From Candidatus Woesearchaeota archaeon (GTDB lineage Archaea; Nanobdellota; Nanobdellia; Woesearchaeales; GW2011-AR9), in assembly GCA_016181345.1 (NCBI GenBank), contig JACOZM010000075.1, forward strand, positions 1-7,739: DNA of 7,739 bases, read 5' to 3'. The translations under genes and the position numbers were made by a program. The notes below the pieces were generated by a model, which ran no database searches, was not told the DNA's origin, and worked only from the letters and a program-made list of their open reading frames with translations. Positions 1-5,466 of this stretch are shown one piece after another (position 1 is the first letter of the stretch; each line of letters opens with the position of its first letter).

Positions 1-2
1 GA

Positions 3-1730
3 TATCAGTCATACCATCTCCAACTACAGGAACGCTTTAATGAACAAACAAGAAGAAGCCAAAAGGTCCATCAAGACTTAGAAGAGTTATTATCCTTCGG
101 AGATTTATCACAAGAAAGAGATCGTACCATCCTTCATAATGTCCATCAACAGATTGACTATGATCTTGGTGCAGTACGAGCCTTACAGAGAGAAGAAGAG
201 CTATTTCGAAAAGTCCGGCCAGGCCTATTTTTTAATCAAAAAACTCATACAGACCACCTAGATGTTTATAACAATATTCTTGAAGAAAGAAGAACCACCT
301 TAGATTTTGTAAGGAACCTTGTTCTACGAGGAGTAGCTGATAGTTTAGAAGCAGCAATTGAATTATATGATAACGTCGAGCATCCACTTGCTAAAGAGAT
401 TATCGCCGACCGATTTTTAAGAAACATTGACCTTCAGTTTTATGTTGACACTATTGTACCTCAATTTGATAAAAAAGTTCTTCGAAAAATTGTTGATTTA
501 AACAGGAGTTCATTCAATGAAGTCTACGAGCACTATCAGGAATCGCTTGCAAAACAGATAGGGATAGTTGATAGAGTAAAGAGATATCACAAACGATATC
601 AAACAGCTATGGCTGGAAATAATTCTTTATTTATGCTGAGTGCAATAGGAAATGAAGAAGAGTTCAAAAGAAGAAATAAATTCGATCGTGATTTTACTAC
701 AGTTAGCGATCCTGAAACAGCTTATGGGTTTATCCAAGCTTGTAATTCTATCAAATATCAAAGAATCAATAGCGCGCTTGATCAGCACAATATTACTGCA
801 TGGATGCAAGTAGCTGATGAAGGGCTGTTAGAAACAGCAGTATCCATCAGCTATGATGAATTTCAGATAGTTCGGCGAACAATTGACCGAAATCTAGAAG
901 ATGGACTGATGATGCTTCGGTTTTTAAGAGACTATGAACCAGCAACAGCTCTGCTTGAAACTGAAAGAGGATCAAAAAGCGGCATTAACCCAAGAGATAG
1001 AATTGATATCCTTCGAGAAGAAAGATACGAAATCATGCGTGACTACCTAGGCCATATTATTCACCTTGATGAAGAACAAAGAAAAAATGAACTTTATAGA
1101 GCATTAAAGCCGAGAGTCTTCACTTCAGACGAGCCTGTACGTAGATTGATTGAAACAGACAAAAGCTTTGTCTCTTCCCATTTAGAGAGACTTCAAGAAG
1201 CAAGAAAAGCATATCAGCAATATGGAGATGATCAAGAATATTTAATGATGATGACTACGTTAGCTGATGCCGGATCAACGGAAGATAGAGCCCAATCATT
1301 AGATAGATATTATGCTCAACTATTTCCCCCTGAAGAGGGTAAAGAAAGTAATAGAGAAAAGAAGAAACATGCAGCCAAAAAAGAAGAAAAAAGAAAAGGC
1401 GAAAAAAAGCACCGTTCTAGAAGCTCAGAAAAGAGAAGAGAGGTTATGTTTGAACATCTTGTAATCATCGGCGGACTTCCCGGAGTTGATTATGCAGCAA
1501 GATTACGTGATGAAGTAGAAATAAGCAGACTAAGTGTTCTTGGCCCTAATGAGCTTACTCGTTTAAGCAGCCAAGGCCCTCGTGCTAGTTATATACTTGT
1601 AACAAATTCATTATCACATGCTTCAATGACAACAGTCCAAGGATTGACGGATAATTGGGTTTATTCTCCCACACACGGACAGAGAAATTTATGTGACGCC
1701 ACTCGAAGATTATATTCTAATAGAAAGTAA
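3..1730 (+). CDS. Large helical protein with C-terminal DUF2325-like domain (5' partial)
   Basis: The frame is open without a stop from base 3 to the TAA at 1730, so 575 residues are visible and the true start lies left of the window. The ATG at 609 is only the first internal Met and should not be taken as the start. Visible residues 1 to about 440 are charged and predicted mostly helical, with no family motif I recognise. Residues about 443-480 form a very basic Lys/Arg/Glu linker. Residues about 485-570 form an alpha/beta domain: a first strand ending in IIGG, a second hydrophobic stretch (YILVTN) followed by SLSH, then a THGQRNL loop and a final helix. That order (GG loop, SH motif, G-x-x-x-L near the end) resembles the DUF2325 family, a small Rossmann-like domain of unknown function. 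The basic linker suggests nucleic acid contact, which is inference. The gene converges on ribH. I am confident of the coding frame and only moderately of the domain. Confidence 0.85.
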   Translation, partial: YQSYHLQLQERFNEQTRRSQKVHQDLEELLSFGDLSQERDRTILHNVHQQIDYDLGAVRALQREEELFRKVRPGLFFNQKTHTDHLDVYNNILEERRTTLDFVRNLVLRGVADSLEAAIELYDNVEHPLAKEIIADRFLRNIDLQFYVDTIVPQFDKKVLRKIVDLNRSSFNEVYEHYQESLAKQIGIVDRVKRYHKRYQTAMAGNNSLFMLSAIGNEEEFKRRNKFDRDFTTVSDPETAYGFIQACNSIKYQRINSALDQHNITAWMQVADEGLLETAVSISYDEFQIVRRTIDRNLEDGLMMLRFLRDYEPATALLETERGSKSGINPRDRIDILREERYEIMRDYLGHIIHLDEEQRKNELYRALKPRVFTSDEPVRRLIETDKSFVSSHLERLQEARKAYQQYGDDQEYLMMMTTLADAGSTEDRAQSLDRYYAQLFPPEEGKESNREKKKHAAKKEEKRKGEKKHRSRSSEKRREVMFEHLVIIGGLPGVDYAARLRDEVEISRLSVLGPNELTRLSSQGPRASYILVTNSLSHASMTTVQGLTDNWVYSPTHGQRNLCDATRRLYSNRK

Positions 1731-1781
1731 CAAAATAAAGAACAGCCTATCTAAAAAGATGAATAAAAAGAATACAAAAAA

Positions 1782-1978
1782 GGTATTTGTTTAGCTTTAA
1801 TAGGCTTCATCTTCTTCATCGCCGGAGGTGAGTTCAGCTAATAGCTTCGTCAGACAAAGAAACGAGGCGATTTTTATTTGCTAAATCTGTAGATGATGCT
1901 ATCTTTACCAGTTTACAAAATCGCCTGAACTCACGGCGAAGAAGATGGAGTGAAACTCAAATTAGCTAAACAAATGCC
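1782..1978. repeat. 197-bp nested inverted-repeat element (structured RNA or MITE candidate)
   Basis: The ends form a 15-bp inverted repeat (1782-1796 with 1964-1978, one G-T pair). Inside it lies a second long stem: 1808-1817 with 1938-1947 (10 bp), 1821-1824 with 1934-1937 (4 bp) and 1829-1837 with 1925-1933 (9 bp). This stem is broken only by left-side bulges ATC (1818-1820) and GAGG (1825-1828). Further in, 1867-1874 pairs with 1917-1924, and smaller hairpins fit at 1846-1866, 1883-1914 and 1948-1958. Exactly six A residues flank each end (1776-1781 and 1979-1984), which could be a target-site duplication but are low-complexity. No ORF is present. It sits between two convergent genes. It could be a stable non-coding RNA, a MITE-like insertion, or a bidirectional termination structure. 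I do not see conserved RNase P or SRP RNA motifs. Confidence 0.75.
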
Positions 1979-2012
1979 AAAAAAGAAATAAAGAGACTGG
2001 GGAGAATACAGA

Positions 2013-2036
2013 GAATAGAGAGAAAAAATAGAAAGA
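2013..2036 (-). terminator. Oligo-T rich tract downstream of ribH
   Basis: Read on the minus strand, the bases right after the ribH stop are pyrimidine-rich with a T6 run (2028-2023), and a second T6 run lies at 1984-1979. Archaeal RNA polymerase commonly terminates at such T-rich tracts without a hairpin. The call rests on composition and position only. Confidence 0.35.
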
Positions 2037-2441
2037 TTAAGGATGTAATAACTGGCACATTCTAATACAAGCTTCGGTAACATCCCCAGCCCGAGAAATC
2101 CGTTCAACACCCTGTTCCCACGTCATCCTCGGTCCATTAACACCTAAAACAGCTGGTTTTTCAAACTGAAGCGAAAGTTCTTGTAGCGTTTTAGCCAGAG
2201 AAAAAGAAATTACTTCATCATGAGCTGTATCACCTTTAATGACCGCTCCCAAAGTGACAACTCCATCAATATCTTTCCTCATTAAGAATTTCTTAACAGG
2301 AAGAGGAATATCAAAACTTCCCGGAACTTTAAATATTTCTGCCGTCACTTTTTTCTTCTTGCAAACATTTAACGCCTCATCTAGCATTTTGGAAGTAATA
2401 TCTTCCCAGTAAAATTCCGAAACAACAATTCCTAATTTCAT
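2037..2441 (-). CDS. ribH: 6,7-dimethyl-8-ribityllumazine synthase
   Basis: RibH condenses 5-amino-6-ribitylamino-uracil with 3,4-dihydroxy-2-butanone 4-phosphate to give lumazine, the penultimate step of riboflavin synthesis; the cytosolic enzyme assembles as pentamers or capsids. At 134 aa it is of normal length for archaeal forms. Visible motifs are VPGSFDIP (residues 39-46), the phosphate and catalytic loop GAVIKGDTAHDE (65-76, with His74 at the usual general-acid/base position) and VLGVNGPRMTWEQ (98-110). I place the start at the ATG at 2441: a strong Shine-Dalgarno, GGAGGG, lies at 2454-2449 with 7-nt spacing, and family homology begins with MKLGIVVSEFY. An upstream TTG at 2471 would add ten residues and bury that Shine-Dalgarno inside coding sequence. 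It is the third gene of the rib operon, 34 nt after the ribC stop. Confidence 0.95.
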   Translation of the reverse strand: MKLGIVVSEFYWEDITSKMLDEALNVCKKKKVTAEIFKVPGSFDIPLPVKKFLMRKDIDGVVTLGAVIKGDTAHDEVISFSLAKTLQELSLQFEKPAVLGVNGPRMTWEQGVERISRAGDVTEACIRMCQLLHP

Positions 2442-2448
2442 ACTAATT

Positions 2449-2454
2449 CCCTCC
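2449..2454 (-). promoter_or_regulatory. Shine-Dalgarno that fixes the ribH start
   Basis: GGAGGG on the minus strand, 7 nt before the ATG at 2441. It decides between this ATG and the upstream TTG at 2471. Confidence 0.8.
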
Positions 2455-2475
2455 AAACAATTCTTGAGCAAAAAA

Positions 2476-2955
2476 TCATTTTAATCCTCCAGCGTGATCA
2501 TATCCTTGCCGTAACCCTTGTCCTGCTAATGGAGTCAGCTCTTCTTTCCCTTTCAATAGAGCTAATGCATTCAGCACGTGCTTCTGGATACGATCAACAG
2601 CAATTTTTTTCTGCTGCTTAAAATCATTAACAGCTTCTTTTTCATGAAAAAAAATTTTGATGATATGTTTCTTTGCTTCTACTTCAACATGCATCAACAA
2701 GAGATTTGCTTCATGAGCACAAACTTCATCAATATCTTCCTTCCCGACCCAGCCTAAAGCAAGAACAATATCACATTTATAATTCTCAAAAAGCCTCTTC
2801 GCAGCAACGGGAAGATCTTTAAACCCTGGAACAGTATAGCGTTCAGTTTTTATCCTTAAGCCATAGTCAGAAAAAGCTTTCTTCTGAAGAGTGAGTATAG
2901 CTTCTTCCCCCATATTAATTCGAGCAAACGTCGTGTCAGCTATACCAATTCGCAT
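2476..2955 (-). CDS. ribC: Archaeal-type riboflavin synthase
   Basis: This enzyme dismutates two 6,7-dimethyl-8-ribityllumazine molecules to riboflavin. The archaeal type is unrelated to bacterial/eukaryotic RibE and is instead a lumazine-synthase-like fold. At 159 aa the length is typical. The family blocks are all present: GIADTTFAR (4-12), VPGFKDLPVA (42-51), ALGW followed by the acidic stretch to CAHEANLL (65-86), FFHEKEA (102-108) and the C-terminal LAGQGLRQG (143-151). The ATG at 2955 overlaps the 3' end of ribK by 16 nt and is preceded by a GGAGATGA Shine-Dalgarno inside ribK, implying translational coupling. Its substrate is made by the neighbouring RibH and its product is used by RibK. 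Confidence 0.95.
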   Translation of the reverse strand: MRIGIADTTFARINMGEEAILTLQKKAFSDYGLRIKTERYTVPGFKDLPVAAKRLFENYKCDIVLALGWVGKEDIDEVCAHEANLLLMHVEVEAKKHIIKIFFHEKEAVNDFKQQKKIAVDRIQKHVLNALALLKGKEELTPLAGQGLRQGYDHAGGLK

Positions 2956-3326
2956 TGTACTTCATCTCCATCAGTTAATTGTAATTCTTTTCGTAGACTT
3001 ACCGAAGCAATAATCTCAACGATGTCTTCTGGGTGAATCGTTTTATGAGGTCTAAGCAAGTATCCTTTAAAATGATTGCGGAGAAAATGATCCCAAACCA
3101 CAATCGGATAACAATCAACATCACCAAAACCTTCTTTCTTTAGAACTATTTTTTTTGTCTTATTAAAGTGAGGTATCATTTCCATCCTTAGATTTAACGT
3201 TCCCGGAAAGGGGATAAAGCCTAGTCTTTTCTCCATCAGCTCAGAATACATCTTAACAAAATATGAGCCTTTTCCTGTTCCAGAGATTAATTTTCCTTTA
3301 CTATATCCTTCCATAAACCCTTCCAT
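2940..3326 (-). CDS. ribK: CTP-dependent archaeal riboflavin kinase
   Basis: RibK transfers phosphate from CTP to riboflavin to give FMN; it is the cradle-loop-barrel kinase of archaea, unrelated to bacterial RibF. With the start at 3326 it has 128 aa. Signature segments are GTGKGSYF (16-23), GFIPFPGTLN (36-45, holding the conserved Thr and Asn that bind Mg-nucleotide), RPHKTIHP (92-99), VEIIAS (103-108) and LTDGDEV (117-123). There is no N-terminal HTH domain, so it is a stand-alone kinase and not the bifunctional regulator RbkR. The start is ambiguous: ATGs at 3326 and 3314 both lie in a 12-nt repeat array, and homology begins at YSKGKLISG, so 3314 (124 aa) is equally possible. It is the first structural gene of the operon and overlaps ribC by 16 nt. 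Confidence 0.94.
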   Translation of the reverse strand: MEGFMEGYSKGKLISGTGKGSYFVKMYSELMEKRLGFIPFPGTLNLRMEMIPHFNKTKKIVLKKEGFGDVDCYPIVVWDHFLRNHFKGYLLRPHKTIHPEDIVEIIASVSLRKELQLTDGDEVQCELV

Positions 3327-3386
3327 AAACCCTTACATAAACCAGTTCATAAATGCGCCCATAAATCCATGCATAAATCCATGCAT
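3303..3386 (-). repeat. 12-nt tandem repeat with one ATG per unit at the ribK 5' end
   Basis: On the minus strand, ATG codons occur at 3386, 3374, 3362, 3350, 3338, 3326 and 3314, exactly 12 nt apart. The degenerate unit is ATGNNNGGNTTT. Because 12 is divisible by three, all share the ribK frame and would encode an M-x-G-F tetrapeptide repeat. A single TAA at 3335-3333 splits the array into an upstream leader peptide and a downstream part that opens ribK. Purine-rich GG just before each TTTATG may act as a weak ribosome binding site. Confidence 0.9.
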
Positions 3387-3389
3387 CAT
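3333..3389 (-). CDS. Putative leader peptide MMHGFMHGFMGAFMNWFM upstream of ribK
   Basis: An 18-codon ORF starts at ATG 3389 (or 17 codons from 3386), stops at TAA 3335-3333, and is in frame with ribK. It consists of the M-x-G-F repeat. The TATA box at 3415-3407 predicts a transcript start close to 3385-3389, so the first ATG would sit at or near the 5' end of a leaderless mRNA. The next ATG (3326) is 6 nt after the stop, close enough for reinitiation. It may be translated only incidentally; no homologue is known to me. Confidence 0.35.
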   Translation of the reverse strand: MMHGFMHGFMGAFMNWFM

Positions 3390-3406
3390 TCAAAAAAAAG
3401 CCTTGA

Positions 3407-3415
3407 TTATATAAA
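3407..3415 (-). promoter_or_regulatory. TATA box of the rib operon
   Basis: TTTATATAA on the minus strand, preceded by A-rich BRE-like bases (AAAAAG). The usual archaeal spacing puts the transcript start near 3385-3390, at the first ATGs of the repeat array. Confidence 0.7.
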
Positions 3416-3423
3416 CTTTTTAC

Positions 3424-3450
3424 CTGGATATTCCCGAATAAATATTCCAG
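3424..3450. promoter_or_regulatory. Imperfect palindrome between divergent TATA boxes
   Basis: CTGGATATT (3424-3432) and AATATTCCAG (3441-3450) are inverted with a one-base indel. The palindrome lies upstream of both the rib TATA (3407-3415, minus) and the TATA at 3461-3469 (plus), about 8-10 bp from each. That is the place expected for a shared operator or activator site. An RbkR-like riboflavin regulator is conceivable, but none is encoded in this window. Confidence 0.5.
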
Positions 3451-3460
3451 TGAAGATATA

Positions 3461-3469
3461 TTTATATAT
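3461..3469 (+). promoter_or_regulatory. TATA box of the divergent gene at 3638
   Basis: TTTATATAT on the plus strand predicts a transcript start near 3490 and hence a leader of about 150 nt. This is unlike the leaderless genes further right. The leader (about 3490-3637) is AT-rich, holds direct repeats and short upstream ORFs, and ends in a good Shine-Dalgarno. Confidence 0.55.
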
Positions 3470-3512
3470 GGAGTATATACCCATTAGCAATAATTAGAAT
3501 AAGGAATTATGG

Positions 3513-3596
3513 TTATGAGAAGTTAGATTATGAAAAGTTATGATTCCGAAGAATTATCATAATAAAGGATTAATCATAATGAAGAATTATCATTAT
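3513..3596 (+). repeat. AT-rich short direct repeats in the leader
   Basis: TTATGAGAAGTTA (3513-3525) recurs as TTATGAAAAGTTA (3528-3540), a 15-nt period. GAAGAATTATCATAAT (3548-3563) recurs as GAAGAATTATCATTAT (3581-3596), a 33-nt period. Related TTATGA/TCATAA words fill the gap. They could be operator sites or simply low-complexity sequence. Confidence 0.5.
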
Positions 3597-3624
3597 AACA
3601 ACAAATGGAGTTCAATAGATATTT

Positions 3625-3630
3625 GGAGGA
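3625..3630 (+). promoter_or_regulatory. Shine-Dalgarno of the gene at 3638
   Basis: GGAGGA, 7 nt before the ATG at 3638. It supports that start. Confidence 0.75.
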
Positions 3631-3637
3631 ATAAAAA

Positions 3638-4048
3638 ATGCCAGTATTAATGTATGACCGAGACCAAAGTCTTAAAAGACAAGATGCTAATCATCGCGCT
3701 TTAACTACACTACTTGATGGAAGTGTTGAAGTGCAGAAAGTTATCCGCCCAGGACCATTTCCCGGAGAGCTCGATGCAAGAACACTCTTAGAACAAGGAG
3801 CGAGAGGATATGATAGAGTTATTCTGCATTCATTAGGAGCAGAAGCAAGTGATCTTGTCCAAACCGCAGTACTTGGATTTATGGTTGCTGAAAGAAGTTT
3901 AGGAGATTTCATTTATCTCGTACCTCAAGGAGGAGAGAATCATCCTGATCTCCTTGGAACAGATGCCCACGTTGTAAGAGTCCGCCCTGACGGCTACTTT
4001 GGCAGAACTTCGGCTCAAGATATCTATGATCTGTTAAGAAGAGGATGA
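3638..4048 (+). CDS. Small alpha/beta protein, paralog A (unknown family)
   Basis: A 136-aa soluble protein that I do not recognise as a named family. It is clearly paralogous to the protein at 4946-5389. Shared elements in order are VLMYDR near the N-terminus (3-8 here), a GY-x-x-VI strand (57-62), a Ser-Asp followed by a helix ending A-x-LG (71-79), IYLV (92-95), LG-x-x-A (106-110), P-x-G-x-F (116-120) and a final helix A-x-x-I-x-x-x-L-x-R. The predicted order beta-alpha-beta-alpha-beta-alpha-beta-alpha-beta-alpha resembles a CheY-like receiver, with an acidic residue after strand 1 and RP where receivers have KP. The usual phosphorylation residues are not clearly in place, so a pseudo-receiver is only inference. 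No signal peptide or membrane segment is seen. It is divergent from the rib operon and translated from a strong Shine-Dalgarno. Confidence 0.85.
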   Translation: MPVLMYDRDQSLKRQDANHRALTTLLDGSVEVQKVIRPGPFPGELDARTLLEQGARGYDRVILHSLGAEASDLVQTAVLGFMVAERSLGDFIYLVPQGGENHPDLLGTDAHVVRVRPDGYFGRTSAQDIYDLLRRG

Positions 4049-4092
4049 AGAGATAAGTTATCTCCCTCGTCTACCAAAATAAGCTTAGCAAA

Positions 4093-4112
4093 ATAAGCTC
4101 TCTACAGCTTAT
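4093..4112 (+). terminator. Hairpin downstream of the 3638 gene
   Basis: ATAAGCT (4093-4099) and AGCTTAT (4106-4112) form a perfect 7-bp stem with a 6-nt loop, 45 nt after the stop codon at 4048. No T run follows directly, so a role in termination or 3'-end protection is a guess. Confidence 0.35.
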
Positions 4113-4190
4113 AAAGAGAAGTTTATAACGAGAAGTTTCTAGGGGATTTCACTCAAGACTAATTCTTTATCTATAAACATTATTTATTAG

Positions 4191-4204
4191 TCACTATATA
4201 GTGA
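4191..4204. promoter_or_regulatory. Perfect 14-bp palindrome upstream of the methyltransferase promoter
   Basis: TCACTATATAGTGA is its own reverse complement. It ends 16 bp before the TATA box at 4221-4230, a typical position for an activator or a dimeric regulator. No trans-acting factor is identifiable in the window. Confidence 0.5.
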
Positions 4205-4220
4205 TAAAATACTAGGAAGA

Positions 4221-4230
4221 TTTATAAATA
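4221..4230 (+). promoter_or_regulatory. TATA box of the methyltransferase gene
   Basis: TTTATAAATA, with its first T 31 bp before the A of the ATG at 4252. It predicts a leaderless transcript and favours ATG 4252 over ATG 4240. Confidence 0.7.
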
Positions 4231-4251
4231 CGCTAATGTATGTACTTAATT

Positions 4252-4854
4252 ATGAGCGTAAATCCATTAGAAGGTATTCCAGAAATGAAAATGACCGACT
4301 GGAGGATACTCAGAGCGGAAAAAACGCCAATATTTCCTCCTTCTGTAGCTCATGCTATGCTTTATCTCGCAACAAAAGATCAACAAAAACCAGTAGCATT
4401 GTATGATCCCTTTGTAGGAAGTGGAACAACTCTTGCTGTCGCCATGTTAAATTATGATCATGTCATTAAAGAACATTATGGGTTAGATGCTAATGCCGAA
4501 GCTGTAATAGCTACACAACAAAACATAGGAGAATTAAAACCAGAATTTAACGAGCAAAATATCCGTCATGGAAATGCTTTAACTCAAGCAATCCCTCAAT
4601 CCAAATATCCTGTCATTGTCGTTACCGACCCCCCTTTTGGAAGAGCAACATCCTGGGTAGATCAGACTGGAGCTCCTTCAGAAGAAAATAAAATCGGCGA
4701 TTTTTTACAACATATGAGCCAAGAGGGAATAGAAAGACTAGTCTTCTGCTATGATCCTAAGTTAAATGTTGAAAGAGCAATTAGAGACCAATTTAGATTG
4801 AAAGATAGAGTAGACCTGAAAGACCGAAGAATTTACTCATTAGATAAAAAGTAA
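4252..4854 (+). CDS. SAM-dependent methyltransferase, probably rRNA/tRNA guanine-N2 type
   Basis: With the start at 4252 the protein has 200 aa; an in-frame ATG at 4240 would add four residues, but the TATA spacing supports a leaderless start at 4252. It is a class I Rossmann methyltransferase. Motif I is DPFVGSGTT (52-60). An acidic residue after strand 2 (LDAN, Asp79) should bind the SAM ribose. RHGNA (105-109) fits motif III. TDPPFG (125-130) is motif IV, of the D/N-PP-F/Y type that binds an exocyclic or ring amino group. The short N-terminal segment with IFPPSVAHAML before motif I recalls AviRa-like 23S rRNA guanine methyltransferases and, more loosely, Trm11/RlmL-type enzymes; it lacks a THUMP domain. 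A DNA N4-cytosine or N6-adenine enzyme cannot be excluded, but there is no restriction partner nearby. It lies between the two paralogs and has its own promoter and palindrome. Confidence 0.85.
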   Translation: MSVNPLEGIPEMKMTDWRILRAEKTPIFPPSVAHAMLYLATKDQQKPVALYDPFVGSGTTLAVAMLNYDHVIKEHYGLDANAEAVIATQQNIGELKPEFNEQNIRHGNALTQAIPQSKYPVIVVTDPPFGRATSWVDQTGAPSEENKIGDFLQHMSQEGIERLVFCYDPKLNVERAIRDQFRLKDRVDLKDRRIYSLDKK

Positions 4855-4875
4855 AAAATGATTATCTCTAAGTAA

Positions 4876-4896
4876 GTATTTAGTTCTATTAAATAC
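4876..4896 (+). terminator. Hairpin between the methyltransferase gene and paralog B
   Basis: GTATTTA (4876-4882) and TAAATAC (4890-4896) form a perfect 7-bp stem with a 7-nt loop, about 20 nt after the methyltransferase stop and 18 bp before the next TATA box. It could end the upstream transcript or act as an operator. Confidence 0.35.
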
Positions 4897-4914
4897 GTAT
4901 ATTTCTAAAGAAAA

Positions 4915-4926
4915 TTTATAAATATA
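4915..4926 (+). promoter_or_regulatory. TATA box of the gene at 4946
   Basis: TTTATAAATATA, with its first T 31 bp before the A of ATG 4946. There is no Shine-Dalgarno before that ATG, consistent with a leaderless mRNA. Confidence 0.7.
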
Positions 4927-4945
4927 GACTACTTTCAAGTGATTC

Positions 4946-5389
4946 ATGCCTGGAGCAGAAAAGCTAATAATGCAAGTTCTAATGTATGATAGAAATACAA
5001 CTCGACCAGGAATAAGAATTGGAAACAATGTAAAAGCCTTAGAGACTGCTGCTGGCCAAGGAATCTTAAATATAAAAGGAATAAGTAGATCTAGTGGAAG
5101 TGATGGAGTTGAAGACTTGCTTCTTGCAGATAAACTAGGATATGGAGGAGTTATCATTAACGGAGTTTCTGAATCAAGTTCTGACGTTTTAGCAGCAGCA
5201 ATGCTAGGATATGAAGGTAGAAGTGAAGAACCAAGCAATTTAATTTACCTTGTGGGCACTGGATCTCCCCGGCCTGAGGAATTAGGTTCTCCAGCTACAT
5301 GTATAAGTATCACTCCTAATGGTTTCTTCAACGAAAGTGATGCTAGAAAAATAGTTGAAGCCTTAAAAAGAGTTTATAGAACGGAATAA
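4946..5389 (+). CDS. Small alpha/beta protein, paralog B (unknown family)
   Basis: A 147-aa protein paralogous to the one at 3638-4048. Shared landmarks are VLMYDR (11-16), LGYGGVIINGV (64-74), a Ser-Asp followed by a helix with A-x-LGYE, LIYLVGTG, ELGSPA, ITPNGFF, and the final helix ARKIVEALKR. Homology starts at MQVLMYDR (Met9, base 4970), but the TATA spacing points to the upstream ATG at 4946, so eight extra N-terminal residues are likely. The fold prediction is the same as for paralog A: alternating beta and alpha with a receiver-like order. Its function is unknown. The two copies flank the methyltransferase gene, so a tandem duplication around it, or a functional link with it, is possible. 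The stop codon opens a run of eight TAA triplets. Confidence 0.83.
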   Translation: MPGAEKLIMQVLMYDRNTTRPGIRIGNNVKALETAAGQGILNIKGISRSSGSDGVEDLLLADKLGYGGVIINGVSESSSDVLAAAMLGYEGRSEEPSNLIYLVGTGSPRPEELGSPATCISITPNGFFNESDARKIVEALKRVYRTE

Positions 5390-5413
5390 TAATAATAATA
5401 ATAATAATAATAG
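5387..5413 (+). repeat. (TAA)8 microsatellite at the stop codon
   Basis: Eight TAA triplets followed by TAG, all in frame with the 4946 gene, giving nine consecutive stops. The repeat starts with the functional stop codon. Confidence 0.9.
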
Positions 5414-5466
5414 ATTAAGTACAAAGATGAAATACAAAAAATTTAATAGAATAATTTAAAGCAACC

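Noticed and set aside
627..809. Minus-strand ORF of 60 codons
   Set aside because: It is antisense to the large plus-strand CDS, has no ribosome binding site or recognisable motif, and the plus-strand frame is open through it.
1782..1978. RNase P or SRP RNA
   Set aside because: The conserved sequence blocks of these RNAs are not recognisable despite the strong pairing.
2442..2471. Extension of RibH from a TTG at 2471
   Set aside because: A strong Shine-Dalgarno precedes ATG 2441 and family homology begins there.
3300..3420. FMN riboswitch upstream of ribK
   Set aside because: The leader is too short and made of a 12-nt repeat; none of the conserved FMN aptamer segments are seen.
3691..3912. 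Minus-strand ORF of 73 codons
   Set aside because: It is a shadow of paralog A, which has a Shine-Dalgarno and a homologue in the window.
4840..5238. Minus-strand ORF of 132 codons
   Set aside because: It lies opposite paralog B and its promoter; the composition is low-complexity Ser/Leu/Pro and no family is recognised.
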